DNA from: Butyrivibrio sp. MB2005 | Lineage (GTDB): Bacteria; Bacillota; Clostridia; Lachnospirales; Lachnospiraceae | DNA: 64,000 nt | Direction of reading: 5' to 3' | NCBI RefSeq assembly: GCF_000424285.1 | Contig: NZ_KE384157.1 | Coordinates: forward strand, 1 to 64,000 | In this document: positions 35,180 through 44,250 of the stretch, in pieces | Numbering within the stretch: the first letter of the stretch is position 1 | How the letters are laid out: every line of letters begins with the position of its first letter | Notes under the pieces: generated by a model | The model's database searches: none | What the model saw: only the letters and a program-made list of their open reading frames with translations | Told to the model about the DNA's origin: nothing | Translations under genes and position numbers: made by a program

Positions 35180-36547
35180 TCAAAAACTTATAAGTCCAAG
35201 AACAGATGCAACTGAACTGAACAGAATAATTATTACGAAGAGTGGACAAAGGTATTTGATCATAAATCCAAATATCGCTCTGCGTCTGAAGGGATGTCCA
35301 TTCTGCATAACCTCTTCATCAATCTTACTAAGTCCCATGTGATAAACAACCAGGATACAGGTCGCAAATGCTGCAATAGGCATCATCACAGAGTTTGTAA
35401 GGAAATCAAAGAAATCAAGGAACTGCATACCAAATATAGTCACATTAGCAAGAGGACCGTTTCCAAGTGATGAAAGACTTCCAAGTATGATCATGACAAC
35501 TGCCATTACAACTGTGCCCTTTCTTCTGCTCCATCCAAACTCATCGGAAAAAGTAGAAACGCAGCTCTCTGTAAGAGCGATGGCACTTGTTACAGCTGCA
35601 AAAAGTACAAGGGCAAAGAAAAGAACTCCTATATATCTTCCAAAGCCCATGCTTGCAAAAATCTTAGGCATGGTAATGAACATAAGTGAAGGGCCTGCCT
35701 TAAGTGTCTCCGGATCTCCGCCCGAAAAAGCAAATACAGCAGGGATGATCATAAGGCTGGCAAGTATAGCGATGGCAGTATCGAAGAATTCCACCTGTCT
35801 TGTTGAGTCCTCAATGCTTACCTCATCTTTTACATAAGAGCCAAAGGTAATAAGGATACCCATGGCAATTGAAAGTGAGTAAAACATCTGTCCCATGGCA
35901 GAAACCACTGTCATCCATGAGAAGTTCTCCATGTTAGGTACAAGCATATACTTAACGCCTTCAAGAGCTCCGGGACGTGTAACGGAATACACGCAGATAA
36001 CAATTGCCAATACCACAAGTATAGGCATCATGAATTTTGATACTCTCTCAATACCGTTTCTAACACCCATGAAAATAACTATTAGAACCATGAGCATGAA
36101 AACAATAAACCAAATCTCAGCTTCTGCACCGTTTGAGATAAAGTCCACAAAAAATGTGTCAGTAGCAATGTCCTTCGCTTCACTTCTGAAGTACTCAAAT
36201 AAGTATTTGCAAACCCACCCGCCGATAACTGAATAATAAGGTACGATCAGCATAGGGATTATAGCATTCATCCATCCGCCAAGTCGCATTGCATTAGTTC
36301 CGCCAAGGGATCTGAATGCACTTACAGGACTCTTTTTCGTAGTGCGTCCTATGGCTGTCTCAGCGATGATCATTGTGTAACCAAAAGTAAGTGCAAGAAC
36401 TATATATACGAGAAGGAAAATTCCTCCGCCATATTTTGCACAAAGATAAGGAAATCTCCAAATATTTCCCAAACCTACAGATGCTCCCGCAGCAGCGAGC
36501 ACAAAACCAATTTTTCCTGAAAATGAGCTGCGATGTTCGTGTTCCAA
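35180..36547 (-). CDS. sodium-dependent transporter, NSS/SNF family
   Basis: A 455-residue inner-membrane symporter of the neurotransmitter:sodium family (LeuT fold), probably for an amino acid. Hallmarks are the N-terminal KIGFVLAAAGASVGLGNIWRFPY, visible as GNIWRFPYL with the unwound helix 1, then NGIERVSKFMMP, and helix 6/8 motifs such as SLSIAMGI and ALTESCVS. About eleven membrane helices. The frame is open for several residues before the true start; I choose the TTG giving a (M)EHEHRS start, with AGGAGG ten bases upstream; another TTG six bases earlier is possible. Confidence 0.9.
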   Translation of the reverse strand: MEHEHRSSFSGKIGFVLAAAGASVGLGNIWRFPYLCAKYGGGIFLLVYIVLALTFGYTMIIAETAIGRTTKKSPVSAFRSLGGTNAMRLGGWMNAIIPMLIVPYYSVIGGWVCKYLFEYFRSEAKDIATDTFFVDFISNGAEAEIWFIVFMLMVLIVIFMGVRNGIERVSKFMMPILVVLAIVICVYSVTRPGALEGVKYMLVPNMENFSWMTVVSAMGQMFYSLSIAMGILITFGSYVKDEVSIEDSTRQVEFFDTAIAILASLMIIPAVFAFSGGDPETLKAGPSLMFITMPKIFASMGFGRYIGVLFFALVLFAAVTSAIALTESCVSTFSDEFGWSRRKGTVVMAVVMIILGSLSSLGNGPLANVTIFGMQFLDFFDFLTNSVMMPIAAFATCILVVYHMGLSKIDEEVMQNGHPFRRRAIFGFMIKYLCPLFVIIILFSSVASVLGLISF

Positions 36548-36644
36548 AATCAAATGTCCTCCTGTCAAAAACAATATCGGATAACATTATATCAGATAGA
36601 GTTTCTTTTTCATAGAAAAATATAGTTTAGTATATATTTCAAAT

Positions 36645-36692
36645 AAAAAGAGGGCTTCGCTCATTATCTAAAGCAAATACCCTCTCTTTTTA
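36645..36692. terminator. bidirectional terminator downstream of the LRR_5 pair
   Basis: AAAAAGAGGG (36645-36654) pairs with CCCTCTCTTTTT (36680-36691), giving U tracts on both strands. It can end transcripts from the 36746-38605 gene. Confidence 0.75.
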
Positions 36693-36745
36693 TCACTTAG
36701 TTTCTATTGTCACGAGAATATACTAAGCATTTTAATTGTCTTTAA

Positions 36746-38605
36746 TTACTTGGTAATCTTTGAACCATTGTCTCTCTTACCCTTTAAGAGCTTGGTGTAA
36801 GAAGAAAGCACTTTCTTAGGAACCTTGAAGGATGCACCCTTCTTAATCTTCTTAAATGCCTTGGAACCAATCTTCTTTACTTTCTGTCCCTTGAAGGTAA
36901 CCTTCTTAAGCTTAGAGCAGTTATAGAATGCTTTTTTGCCAATCTTAGTCACATTCTTACCGATTGTAACCTTTGTAAGATTCTTGCAGCCTGTAAATGC
37001 GCTGTCACCAATCTCTGTGATGCTATTACCTATTGTAAGGCTCTTTATAGCACTTCCCTTAAAGGCGTTATTTGCAATCTTTGTTACAGCGTAGCTCTTG
37101 CCACCGATGGTAACATTAGCAGGAACACTGAAGTTACCTGTTGTTGTACTTGCTGTCGAAAGAGTTGCATTTTCACCATCAATCTTGTAGGTTGCATTGT
37201 TTAATGTAACCTCTGTCTCTGCTACAGGATCCTCAACCTTTTGGGTTTCTTCCTGCTTCTTAGCAGATTCTTCCTGTTTGTTCTGCTCTGAAGTTTCTGA
37301 AGCCTGCTTCTTGAACTTGAATTTGAGCGGGCTATAATATCCGTCACCATCATTTTCAGCAAATTTTTTTGCTTTTTTATTCAGTTCAAGAGCAAATTCA
37401 TCTCCACAATCACAGGTATCAAGCTGACTGATTATAAGTTTATCATTCTTAATCGCAACTGCGATATCATACTTATCATCGTTTGAATTTAAATTGTAGA
37501 ATACCAAATTGCCTTCAGAAACTTTCTGATCTGAAAAGGAAATCTGCTCAGGTAAACCATAATTTCCCCTATCTGATGCTAATACGAGCGTATCATACAG
37601 AAACAATGCATAAGCGTACTGTGTGTCGTTATTAAGATTAAATAAAAAATCACCTTTATTAAAATCGATTGATAATTCACCCATGTTATATTGCAGTTCA
37701 TACATATATATGTATACTGTACTATAATACTCGCTTCCAGTCTCATCTAAAGCTTGCTTTTCCTCCCCTGTCAGTTCCAAAGTCCAACCAGGTGAATCAG
37801 TAAGGGCATAAAGTTCACTGAATACATAGTAATTATCGTACTTTGTTACAGTAAAATCATACTTATTATCCCTATCCATATCGAAAGACATCTCTACAAC
37901 CTGACTGCCGGAAGAAGTATATTTTTTAACTTGTGAGCCTATCCTGCCTGCATCGGCTGCGGCATTTAAGGCATTTACAATTCTCTCTGCGATTACTTTT
38001 TCCTCATCGCTTTTATACTCTACATCACCCACAGTTAAGTCTAAAGTACACTCGCCCTGATCCTTGGATTTTGCAAGTTTATAACTATAGTTGAAGCTTT
38101 CACCATTATTTACACCGATGGGCGACATGGGTAAAGTTATACAATCTTCTCCCTCTCGTGGAATTATGGTTATATTAACCCACGGCATTTTATTTTTTCC
38201 ATTATCCGTAAAAGCACTCACCGCAACCTTACAGCTATAGGCTTTACCACTCTGAAAAACTCTTGTTGGCGCCATCTGCTTGTTTTCGTTATATGTAGCA
38301 CCTTCACTAAACCTGAATTCAAAATCCACAACATATGTAAATTTTCCAGACTTTTTCGCACATCTGGCTTCAATCCTGTCATTATAAGGTGTATATGTTA
38401 CAGTAGTATCAGTGGTGCCCTTTACCACCCTCTCTACATAGGACTGAGGCATTTCCCCGCTCTTGAATTTATAAAGAGACATTGTAATTTCATTTCTATT
38501 TGCATCTATAACTACCCCATCATCTGCTGCATATGCTCTGATTCCCACAGTGCAAAATAGCAGCGTAAACGCTAATGACAAATACAACGACAATTTCCTT
38601 AACAT
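36746..38605 (-). CDS. secreted LRR_5-tail protein A of tandem pair
   Basis: A 619-residue exported protein with signal peptide (LYLSLAFTLLFCTVGIRAYA). The large N-terminal region is not recognised; it shows Asp-rich loops (DMDRDNKYDF) like calcium loops and similar DKYD segments. A Glu/Gln/Lys linker leads to a C-terminal module of about 150 residues: YKIDGENATL, then LRR_5 steps with IANNAFKGS, IGDSAFTGC, IGKKAFYNC and a basic end GKRDNGSKITK. The tail is nearly identical to that of the next gene (38630-40105). AGGAGG precedes the ATG. Likely surface-bound; function unknown. Confidence 0.78.
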   Translation of the reverse strand: MLRKLSLYLSLAFTLLFCTVGIRAYAADDGVVIDANRNEITMSLYKFKSGEMPQSYVERVVKGTTDTTVTYTPYNDRIEARCAKKSGKFTYVVDFEFRFSEGATYNENKQMAPTRVFQSGKAYSCKVAVSAFTDNGKNKMPWVNITIIPREGEDCITLPMSPIGVNNGESFNYSYKLAKSKDQGECTLDLTVGDVEYKSDEEKVIAERIVNALNAAADAGRIGSQVKKYTSSGSQVVEMSFDMDRDNKYDFTVTKYDNYYVFSELYALTDSPGWTLELTGEEKQALDETGSEYYSTVYIYMYELQYNMGELSIDFNKGDFLFNLNNDTQYAYALFLYDTLVLASDRGNYGLPEQISFSDQKVSEGNLVFYNLNSNDDKYDIAVAIKNDKLIISQLDTCDCGDEFALELNKKAKKFAENDGDGYYSPLKFKFKKQASETSEQNKQEESAKKQEETQKVEDPVAETEVTLNNATYKIDGENATLSTASTTTGNFSVPANVTIGGKSYAVTKIANNAFKGSAIKSLTIGNSITEIGDSAFTGCKNLTKVTIGKNVTKIGKKAFYNCSKLKKVTFKGQKVKKIGSKAFKKIKKGASFKVPKKVLSSYTKLLKGKRDNGSKITK

Positions 38606-38629
38606 AACCCTTCCTCCTAACTAATTCAC

Positions 38630-40105
38630 TTAATTAATTTTGGAACCTGAATCCCTCTTACCCTTTAAGAGTCTGGTGTAAGAAGAAAGCACTTTCTTCG
38701 GAACCTTGAATGATGCCCCTTTCTTTATCTTCTTGAAGGCCTTGGAACCAACCTTCTTTACCTTGTTGCCTTTGAAGGTAACCTTCTTAAGCTTAGAGCA
38801 GTTATAGAATGCTTTTTTGCCAATCTTAGTCACATTCTTACCTATTGTAGCCTTGGTAAGACTCTTGCAGCCCGAAAATGCATTATCGCCAATCTCAGTT
38901 ATTCTGCTGCCTATTGTAATACTCTTGATTGCGCTTCCCTTGAAGGCATTATTTGCTATCTTTGTAACAGCGTAGCTCTTACCACCGATAGTAACATTTG
39001 CAGGAACACTGAAATTCCCTGCTGCAGTGGTTGCTGCTGTAACAGTAGCATTTTCACCATCAATCTTGTAGGTTGCATTGTTTATGGTAACTTCTGTTTC
39101 AGCTACAGGCTCTTCAACCTTCTTCTGTTCTTCCTGCTTATTGGGCGTTTCAACGGGTTCATCTGCTGGTTTTTCTTCAGGTTTTTCAACGCTTAAAACA
39201 AAGGTCAAAGGATTAAAATACTGCATTCCTTTATTGTCATAGTCTTTTGCTGCATGACTGTTTATCTTAAGTTCTACACTGCCTTTGCAACTGCAGGTAT
39301 CAAGTTTTTTAAATTCAAGACCTATACTCTTTTTGGTAATGCCGACGTCATATTTTCCATCATTATTTAAATCAACCTTTATAGGCAGACTGTTCTTTAT
39401 ATCTGTGGTTTCTTTATCAAATCGGATCTTATCAACATTATTAAGTGTATTAACAACACGTTCTCCTTCTATAGGCGCAAAATGATCGGAGCTGATGAAG
39501 GTATAGTTTTCTTCGCTGAGATCCATAGTGTAAGCCCCTTCACACATTGGTGATCCTGTGTTATCAGGAACAGTGAAGGTAAAATAGAAGAATATTTGAT
39601 AATTCTCATTTTCATATATTTCCTTGGCATCAAAAACAAGGAATCTGTTATCCTGATCACAGAACTTAAGTGTACAATGATCCCATATTTCAGAGTCTCC
39701 AACCGGGTAGCCCCATTCATCTAATTTACGTGTCTGAGCCATAATTTGGATTCTGCCGGTATAAGTCTGACCTGCTTGAAGCGTATCTATTTTATTTCCA
39801 TCTTCTCCATAAAAATATTCTGTATCTTTTCCCACGCTAAGATCCAAATAAACTGTACACATCCCTTCCAGTCCATTTTCCTTATAATTCACTACAATAG
39901 ATCTGCCCAGTTCAGTATTACCGGCAATCAGATCGTTTATTCGCATACCTTCCTGAGGCTTAAGTAGTGGCAAAGTTACAACCTTATTAACAAAATCCAC
40001 CTTAAGCTTATCTCCTTCTGCGGCGTGAGTGATAACAGAAACTGTCGCGAATAACATAAAGAACGATAACAAGAACATTAGTGAAAACTTTTTCAAACCA
40101 GACAT
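38630..40105 (-). CDS. secreted LRR_5-tail protein B of tandem pair
   Basis: A 491-residue paralogue of the preceding-coordinate gene. A signal peptide (MFLLSFFMLFATVSVITHA) precedes a diverged, shorter N-terminal domain, with a calcium-loop-like DLNNDGKYD segment and a Cys-x-Cys pair (TCSCKGS). A linker with Glu, Pro and Lys follows, then the same C-terminal LRR_5 module, ending GKRDSGSKIN. The gene lies 25 bases upstream of its paralogue's start, so they form a tandem operon. A strong ribosome site AAAAGGGGG sits within a palindrome. Confidence 0.78.
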   Translation of the reverse strand: MSGLKKFSLMFLLSFFMLFATVSVITHAAEGDKLKVDFVNKVVTLPLLKPQEGMRINDLIAGNTELGRSIVVNYKENGLEGMCTVYLDLSVGKDTEYFYGEDGNKIDTLQAGQTYTGRIQIMAQTRKLDEWGYPVGDSEIWDHCTLKFCDQDNRFLVFDAKEIYENENYQIFFYFTFTVPDNTGSPMCEGAYTMDLSEENYTFISSDHFAPIEGERVVNTLNNVDKIRFDKETTDIKNSLPIKVDLNNDGKYDVGITKKSIGLEFKKLDTCSCKGSVELKINSHAAKDYDNKGMQYFNPLTFVLSVEKPEEKPADEPVETPNKQEEQKKVEEPVAETEVTINNATYKIDGENATVTAATTAAGNFSVPANVTIGGKSYAVTKIANNAFKGSAIKSITIGSRITEIGDNAFSGCKSLTKATIGKNVTKIGKKAFYNCSKLKKVTFKGNKVKKVGSKAFKKIKKGASFKVPKKVLSSYTRLLKGKRDSGSKIN

Positions 40106-40111
40106 ATTATA

Positions 40112-40157
40112 ATACCCCCTTTTCCAACTAGAATTATAGCTAAAAAAGAGGGGGTAT
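40112..40157. repeat. inverted repeat around the promoter and ribosome site of protein B
   Basis: Arms ATACCCCCTCTTTT (minus strand, upstream) and AAAAGGGGGTAT enclose TATAAT (40133-40138). The right arm contains the ribosome site. As the 5' arm lies before the -10, this is more likely a DNA operator than an RNA hairpin. Confidence 0.45.
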
Positions 40158-40161
40158 ATAC

Positions 40162-40195
40162 TACGAATTATGAACAGATTCGTGCATAATCCGTA
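40162..40195. repeat. interrupted palindrome upstream of protein B
   Basis: TACGAATTATG and CATAATCCGTA are inverted with one mismatch and 12 bases between. A transcription factor site is possible. Confidence 0.4.
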
Positions 40196-40299
40196 CTTGA
40201 CAAGATCTATTTTTCATGATTTTTTATATAACCAATTATCAATATGTACTTTGAGTTGAAAATTTGCCTATAAAATACATTATTTATTTATAATTTTAG

Positions 40300-41307
40300 T
40301 CAAAGTGACACCTGAGAACAATAGTCCTTGAAAATATCATTTATGTAGGCTTTATTCAGTCCTTCTCCTATGATAATAAGAACATTTTTGCTGCTGACAA
40401 TGGGTGTAATGCTAAGCTCTTTTTCAGTGGCATTAAGCTCTGCCTGAGAGTTCTCACCGGTTTTTACAAAGCCCTTTATTCTGATTATGTGTCCTGCTTT
40501 TTCATCCTTAAACAGAGATTCGGAGATCTCTTTAAGCTTTTCTACGGGCATCTCCACATCAAAATAAAACAGCGGATTATACTGCTCATCTTCTAAAGGA
40601 AGCTTTACATAGGAGGCGTGTCTGTATCCGGCTTTTTCTATGTTTTCAAAATCAGAATCTGTCAGGTCAGAAAAGCTTTTAGCAATGAAGTGTTTTTCCG
40701 GCGAAAACCAAAATTCGTCCTTATCGCCTATAGGCTCATTAGCAGGAGCTTTGGATTTACCGGAGCATCCCAGTCCAAACTCAGCCATGATCTCATTTAT
40801 TTTTCCCATGACATTTTGGGCATCAGTATCCTGTGAAAGCTTACTGAGAACTATTTTCCCTGCGCAGGCGATCTCAGACATGAACAGATATCTTGATACA
40901 CCAGAAAGCTCGCTTACACTCTTAGCATCCACGATAGAGATAACGTTGCCAATCTCATACCATCTATCAAGGGGTTCATCGTAGAGTACGTCAAAGAATT
41001 CATCCACGTCATAGATTCCTGAAGGCTCGATTATCACTCTGTCGTAGCCGCTCATACCCATGGAGATTAGCTTGGTTCTAAAGCGCCTTCTGTGAGCCTC
41101 TTTTCCATCGCCGCCCACTATCATCTCCAGATTGCAGTTATCTCCATAAAGATCCTGAAGCAGCACCATATCCACATTCACTGCGCCGTAGTCATTTTCT
41201 ATTATGCAGATTTTCTCCCCCTTATTAAGAAGATACCTGGCATATTCCCTTATAAAAGTAGTTTTTCCTGATCCAAGAAAGCCTGTTACCAAATCTATTT
41301 TTACCAT
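40300..41307 (-). CDS. CobW/G3E-family GTP-binding protein
   Basis: A 335-residue G3E GTPase of the CobW/COG0523 family. The P loop is GFLGSGKTT; EPSGIYD and a later SKLSQD segment fit G3 and G4. COG0523 proteins usually carry a C-x-C-C metal motif after the P loop; here the expected place reads DLYGDNCNLE with just one Cys, so metal transfer is less certain. It starts in TGATG overlap with the dipeptidase gene, an arrangement that suggests co-translation. Cytoplasmic. Confidence 0.85.
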   Translation of the reverse strand: MVKIDLVTGFLGSGKTTFIREYARYLLNKGEKICIIENDYGAVNVDMVLLQDLYGDNCNLEMIVGGDGKEAHRRRFRTKLISMGMSGYDRVIIEPSGIYDVDEFFDVLYDEPLDRWYEIGNVISIVDAKSVSELSGVSRYLFMSEIACAGKIVLSKLSQDTDAQNVMGKINEIMAEFGLGCSGKSKAPANEPIGDKDEFWFSPEKHFIAKSFSDLTDSDFENIEKAGYRHASYVKLPLEDEQYNPLFYFDVEMPVEKLKEISESLFKDEKAGHIIRIKGFVKTGENSQAELNATEKELSITPIVSSKNVLIIIGEGLNKAYINDIFKDYCSQVSL

Positions 41308-42293
41308 CAGATGCTCTCCAATACTCTCATTACATTTTCACTTGCAAACTTATCAAGAACTGAGGAAGACAGCCCCTTCTTTGAAAGAATATCAAATAAA
41401 AGCTCCATTTCCTCAGGATGCTTTATCTCGATGTCGCCGTGTATTCCGTCAAAATCGGTACCAAGAGCTATGATATCCTCGCCTCCGACCTTATACATAT
41501 GAAGTACATGTGAAGCGATAAATTCAGCTCTGGACTTTGGATCGCCCTCCCCTATATTCACGAATTCGGGAGCAAAATTAACTCCTGCTACGCCTCCCTT
41601 TGAGGCTATGATTTTTATCATTTCATCAGTCAGATTTCTTTGATGGTCTGTCAGCACTCTGCAGCTCGAGTGAGATGCTATAAAGGGCTTTTTGCAGGTC
41701 TTGGCAACGTCAAAGAATCCGCCGTCCGATAAATGTGATACGTCCACAAGAATGCCAAGTCTGTTCATCTCTTCCACTGCTTCAAAACCAAAGGGCTTAA
41801 GGCCTTTTTCCATGATGTTCTTATCGGCCGAGTTGGGATATCCAAGACAGTTCTCACCGTTCCAGGTAAGTCCGATGGCACGAACGCCGTCGTCATAGAC
41901 ACTTCTTAGCTTATCAAGACTTCCGTTTAAAAATCTTCCATCCTCCAGGGTAAGCATGGCTGATGCTTTGCCTGCTGCCTTGTTTTTCCTGACGTCCTCT
42001 GCACTTAATGCAATCGCTATTGAATCTGAATGCTTCTCTACCTGTGAATAGAGAATGCTTTTAAGCTCGCTGTAATACTCATCATCAGAGGGAATCTCTC
42101 TGGTAAATCCCGCCTGCTTTTTGGTCTCCTCATCAAGCTCCGGTATAAAAAACACCGCAAAAAACTGCAGCAGCTGTCCTGCCTTTATCATATTTGAAAC
42201 GCTCTGCATTCCCTGACCTTCAAAGAGCCTCTCCTCCCCTTCAAAAAAGGCCTTCATCAAAGTATCGCAGTGCATATCCGCATATGCTCTCAT
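41307..42293 (-). CDS. M19 membrane-dipeptidase-like peptidase
   Basis: A 328-residue renal dipeptidase family protein. The metal site shows in MHCDTL at the N terminus, Glu in LTLEDG, His in DVSHLSDGG, and SHSSCR with the second metal-binding His; LGTDFDG is also typical. No signal peptide is seen, so it acts in the cytoplasm, cleaving dipeptides, perhaps with D residues. The ATG at 42293 is chosen since GGAGGA lies five bases upstream; a start four codons earlier lacks a ribosome site. Confidence 0.9.
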   Translation of the reverse strand: MRAYADMHCDTLMKAFFEGEERLFEGQGMQSVSNMIKAGQLLQFFAVFFIPELDEETKKQAGFTREIPSDDEYYSELKSILYSQVEKHSDSIAIALSAEDVRKNKAAGKASAMLTLEDGRFLNGSLDKLRSVYDDGVRAIGLTWNGENCLGYPNSADKNIMEKGLKPFGFEAVEEMNRLGILVDVSHLSDGGFFDVAKTCKKPFIASHSSCRVLTDHQRNLTDEMIKIIASKGGVAGVNFAPEFVNIGEGDPKSRAEFIASHVLHMYKVGGEDIIALGTDFDGIHGDIEIKHPEEMELLFDILSKKGLSSSVLDKFASENVMRVLESI

Positions 42294-42440
42294 ACTCTCC
42301 TCCATCTGGTTATATTAAATTAGTTTGATTTGGTTATGTTTATAATACCAATTTTGGAATATATTATTACCTAACCTACACAACTTCTATAATACTACAT
42401 CACTTCAGTAGGAACATCACAATAAAAAAGGAAAAACGTC

Positions 42441-43004
42441 ATGAATTTTGAAGAAATTACAGCCCAGAGCAGACAGGCAGTTACAGAAATACTTGAAGCA
42501 GCTAACCTTAAGAAAGGTTCCATTTTTGTCATCGGTTGCTCATCCAGTGAAGTCCTTGGCGATCAGATCGGTACCGCCACAAACGTGGATGTGGCAAATG
42601 CCGTATATGACGGAATAATTCCCGTACTTAAAGAGCATGGTATCTATGCAGCTGCGCAGTGCTGCGAGCATCTAAACAGAGCTCTTGTAGTTGAGCGAAA
42701 GACTATGGAAAAATATGACTTTGAGCAGGTAAATGCCATCCCTCAGCCCAATCATGCTGGTGGCGCCCTGGGAACAGTATGCTATCAGAGATTCGATGAT
42801 CCGGTTCTTGTTGAAAGCCTTAACTACAAGGCAGATGCAGGAATTGATATTGGCGGCACCATGATAGGAATGCACATGCACAGCGTCGTAGTTCCCATGC
42901 GCATCTCTCTTCGTAAGATTGGCGCAGCGCCCATAATCTGTGCCCGTCACAGGCCCAAATATGTAGGTGGTCAGAGAGCCATCTATGATGAAAATCTCAT
43001 GTGA
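42441..43004 (+). CDS. YwlG/UPF0340 family protein
   Basis: A 187-residue TIGR01440 (DUF436) protein. Key conserved parts are VIGCSSSEVLGDQIG, QCCEHLNRALV, HAGGALG, and HMHSVVVPMR. The function of this family is not established as far as I know. Cytoplasmic, no membrane segments. AAAGGAAAAA lies before the ATG. Directly after the stop begins a remnant of an LRR_5 surface gene. Confidence 0.92.
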   Translation: MNFEEITAQSRQAVTEILEAANLKKGSIFVIGCSSSEVLGDQIGTATNVDVANAVYDGIIPVLKEHGIYAAAQCCEHLNRALVVERKTMEKYDFEQVNAIPQPNHAGGALGTVCYQRFDDPVLVESLNYKADAGIDIGGTMIGMHMHSVVVPMRISLRKIGAAPIICARHRPKYVGGQRAIYDENLM

Positions 43005-43109
43005 AAATTAAAGAAGGGTGCAACCTTCAAGGTACCTAAGAAAGTGCTCTCCTCTTACACCAAACTTCTTAAAGGTAAGAGAGACAACGGATCGAAGGTT
43101 ACTAAGTAA
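43005..43109 (+). pseudogene. orphan C-terminal tail of an LRR_5 surface protein
   Basis: After one frame-shifted codon, the plus strand reads KKGATFKVPKKVLSSYTKLL then KGKRDNGSKVTK and a stop (43107-43109). It is nearly the same as the last 32 residues of the 36746-38605 protein. No start or other domains are present. The rest of the gene was lost; the remnant abuts the ywlG stop. Confidence 0.85.
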
Positions 43110-43144
43110 TACTTTAAAACATGTGCCGAAAGGGTCATTTAAAA

Positions 43145-43171
43145 ATGGAGACTGCAATTTGCAGTCTCCAT
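43145..43171. terminator. palindromic hairpin after ywlG/remnant
   Basis: A perfect palindrome ATGGAGACTGCAA/TTTGCAGTCTCCAT, preceded by AAAA and followed by TTGCTTTG. Confidence 0.6.
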
Positions 43172-43258
43172 TTGCTTTGTATATAATAGGATGCTATAAT
43201 ATATAAAACTATTGTATACTATTGATATTTATATCGCAACATTTCCAGGAGGAACCAA

Positions 43259-44197
43259 ATGACCATAAAACAGATGCGTGAGATTAAGGAAACCAGGGGA
43301 TACAGCTATAGCCAACTCTCAGAATATACAGGAGTGCCATCTATCACACTCCAGAAGATTTTTACAGGCAAAACCAAGAATCCTCGTAAGGCTACTTTGG
43401 ATGCTATAGAACGGGTTCTTTCAGGCAATGAAGCTACTTATCAGGGCAAAGCTTATGAGTATGGTTCGTCAGGATTTAGCGGGAATACCGGCGATACTTT
43501 ATTTGATCTACAAAATACTAATAGCTCCATGCTGATGGAGGGAGCTCCTGCTTTTAGCTCTGATGAAACAACAAATGGCGACAATACTTTAAGGCAGCCC
43601 ACACCCGAAGGTATAAAATATGGAAGTCCCTATAAGAAACAGGGAGAATTTACTCTTGAAGACTACTCTGCTCTTCCTGATGAGCAGAGAGTTGAGCTTA
43701 TTGATGGCGTGTTCTATGACATGCCAGCACCTAGAATTGTTCACCAGGATATCTCCTATGTAATTCATTCCGCCATAGCTGATTTCATTAAGAAAAACAA
43801 AGGAAAGTGTAAGGCATTTTTTGCTCCAGTTGATGTACAGATAGACTGCGACGATAAGACTATGGTTCAGCCCGATGTTCTGGTTATCTGTGACAGAAGT
43901 AAAATAAAGGGTTTTGGCGTATATGGTGCCCCGGACTTTCTTGTGGAGATTCTTTCTAAAACCACAAGAATAAAGGATTTGACCGTCAAGCTTGCTAAAT
44001 ATCTTGAAGCAGGTGTGCGGGAATATTGGATAATTGATCCGCATAAAAAGTGCCTGATAAAATATAACTTTATGGATGAGGATTTTATTCCTGAAATAAT
44101 GCCGCTTAAAGGGGAAGCGCCTGTTGCTATCTATGATGGTAAGCTTAAAATTAGTTTGGATGAAATAGCAGCTTCCATCGAAGAATTTGGTGAATGA
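43259..44197 (+). CDS. HTH-Uma2 family endonuclease-like fusion
   Basis: A 312-residue protein. The first 60 residues are an XRE-type helix-turn-helix (YSYSQLSEYTGVPSITLQKI as key segment). A linker of about 70 residues leads to a Uma2/DUF820 domain of the PDDEXK class: VELIDGVFYDM, MVQPDVLVICD with the Asp, FLVEILSKTT with the Glu, and YLEAGVREYWIIDP. The Uma2 part is common in cyanobacteria and clostridia; its function is unknown. The AGGAGG is seven bases before the ATG. An in-gene DNA-binding domain is unusual for this family. Confidence 0.85.
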   Translation: MTIKQMREIKETRGYSYSQLSEYTGVPSITLQKIFTGKTKNPRKATLDAIERVLSGNEATYQGKAYEYGSSGFSGNTGDTLFDLQNTNSSMLMEGAPAFSSDETTNGDNTLRQPTPEGIKYGSPYKKQGEFTLEDYSALPDEQRVELIDGVFYDMPAPRIVHQDISYVIHSAIADFIKKNKGKCKAFFAPVDVQIDCDDKTMVQPDVLVICDRSKIKGFGVYGAPDFLVEILSKTTRIKDLTVKLAKYLEAGVREYWIIDPHKKCLIKYNFMDEDFIPEIMPLKGEAPVAIYDGKLKISLDEIAASIEEFGE

Positions 44198-44212
44198 GAA
44201 TAAATCTGAAAA

Positions 44213-44247
44213 AGCAGCAGCGAAGTTCATCGCTGCTGCTTCTTATT
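44213..44247. terminator. terminator between Uma2 gene and carB
   Basis: Stem AGCAGCAGCGA/TCGCTGCTGCT with loop of six and TCTTATTT following. It serves convergent genes. Confidence 0.85.
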
Positions 44248-44250
44248 TCA

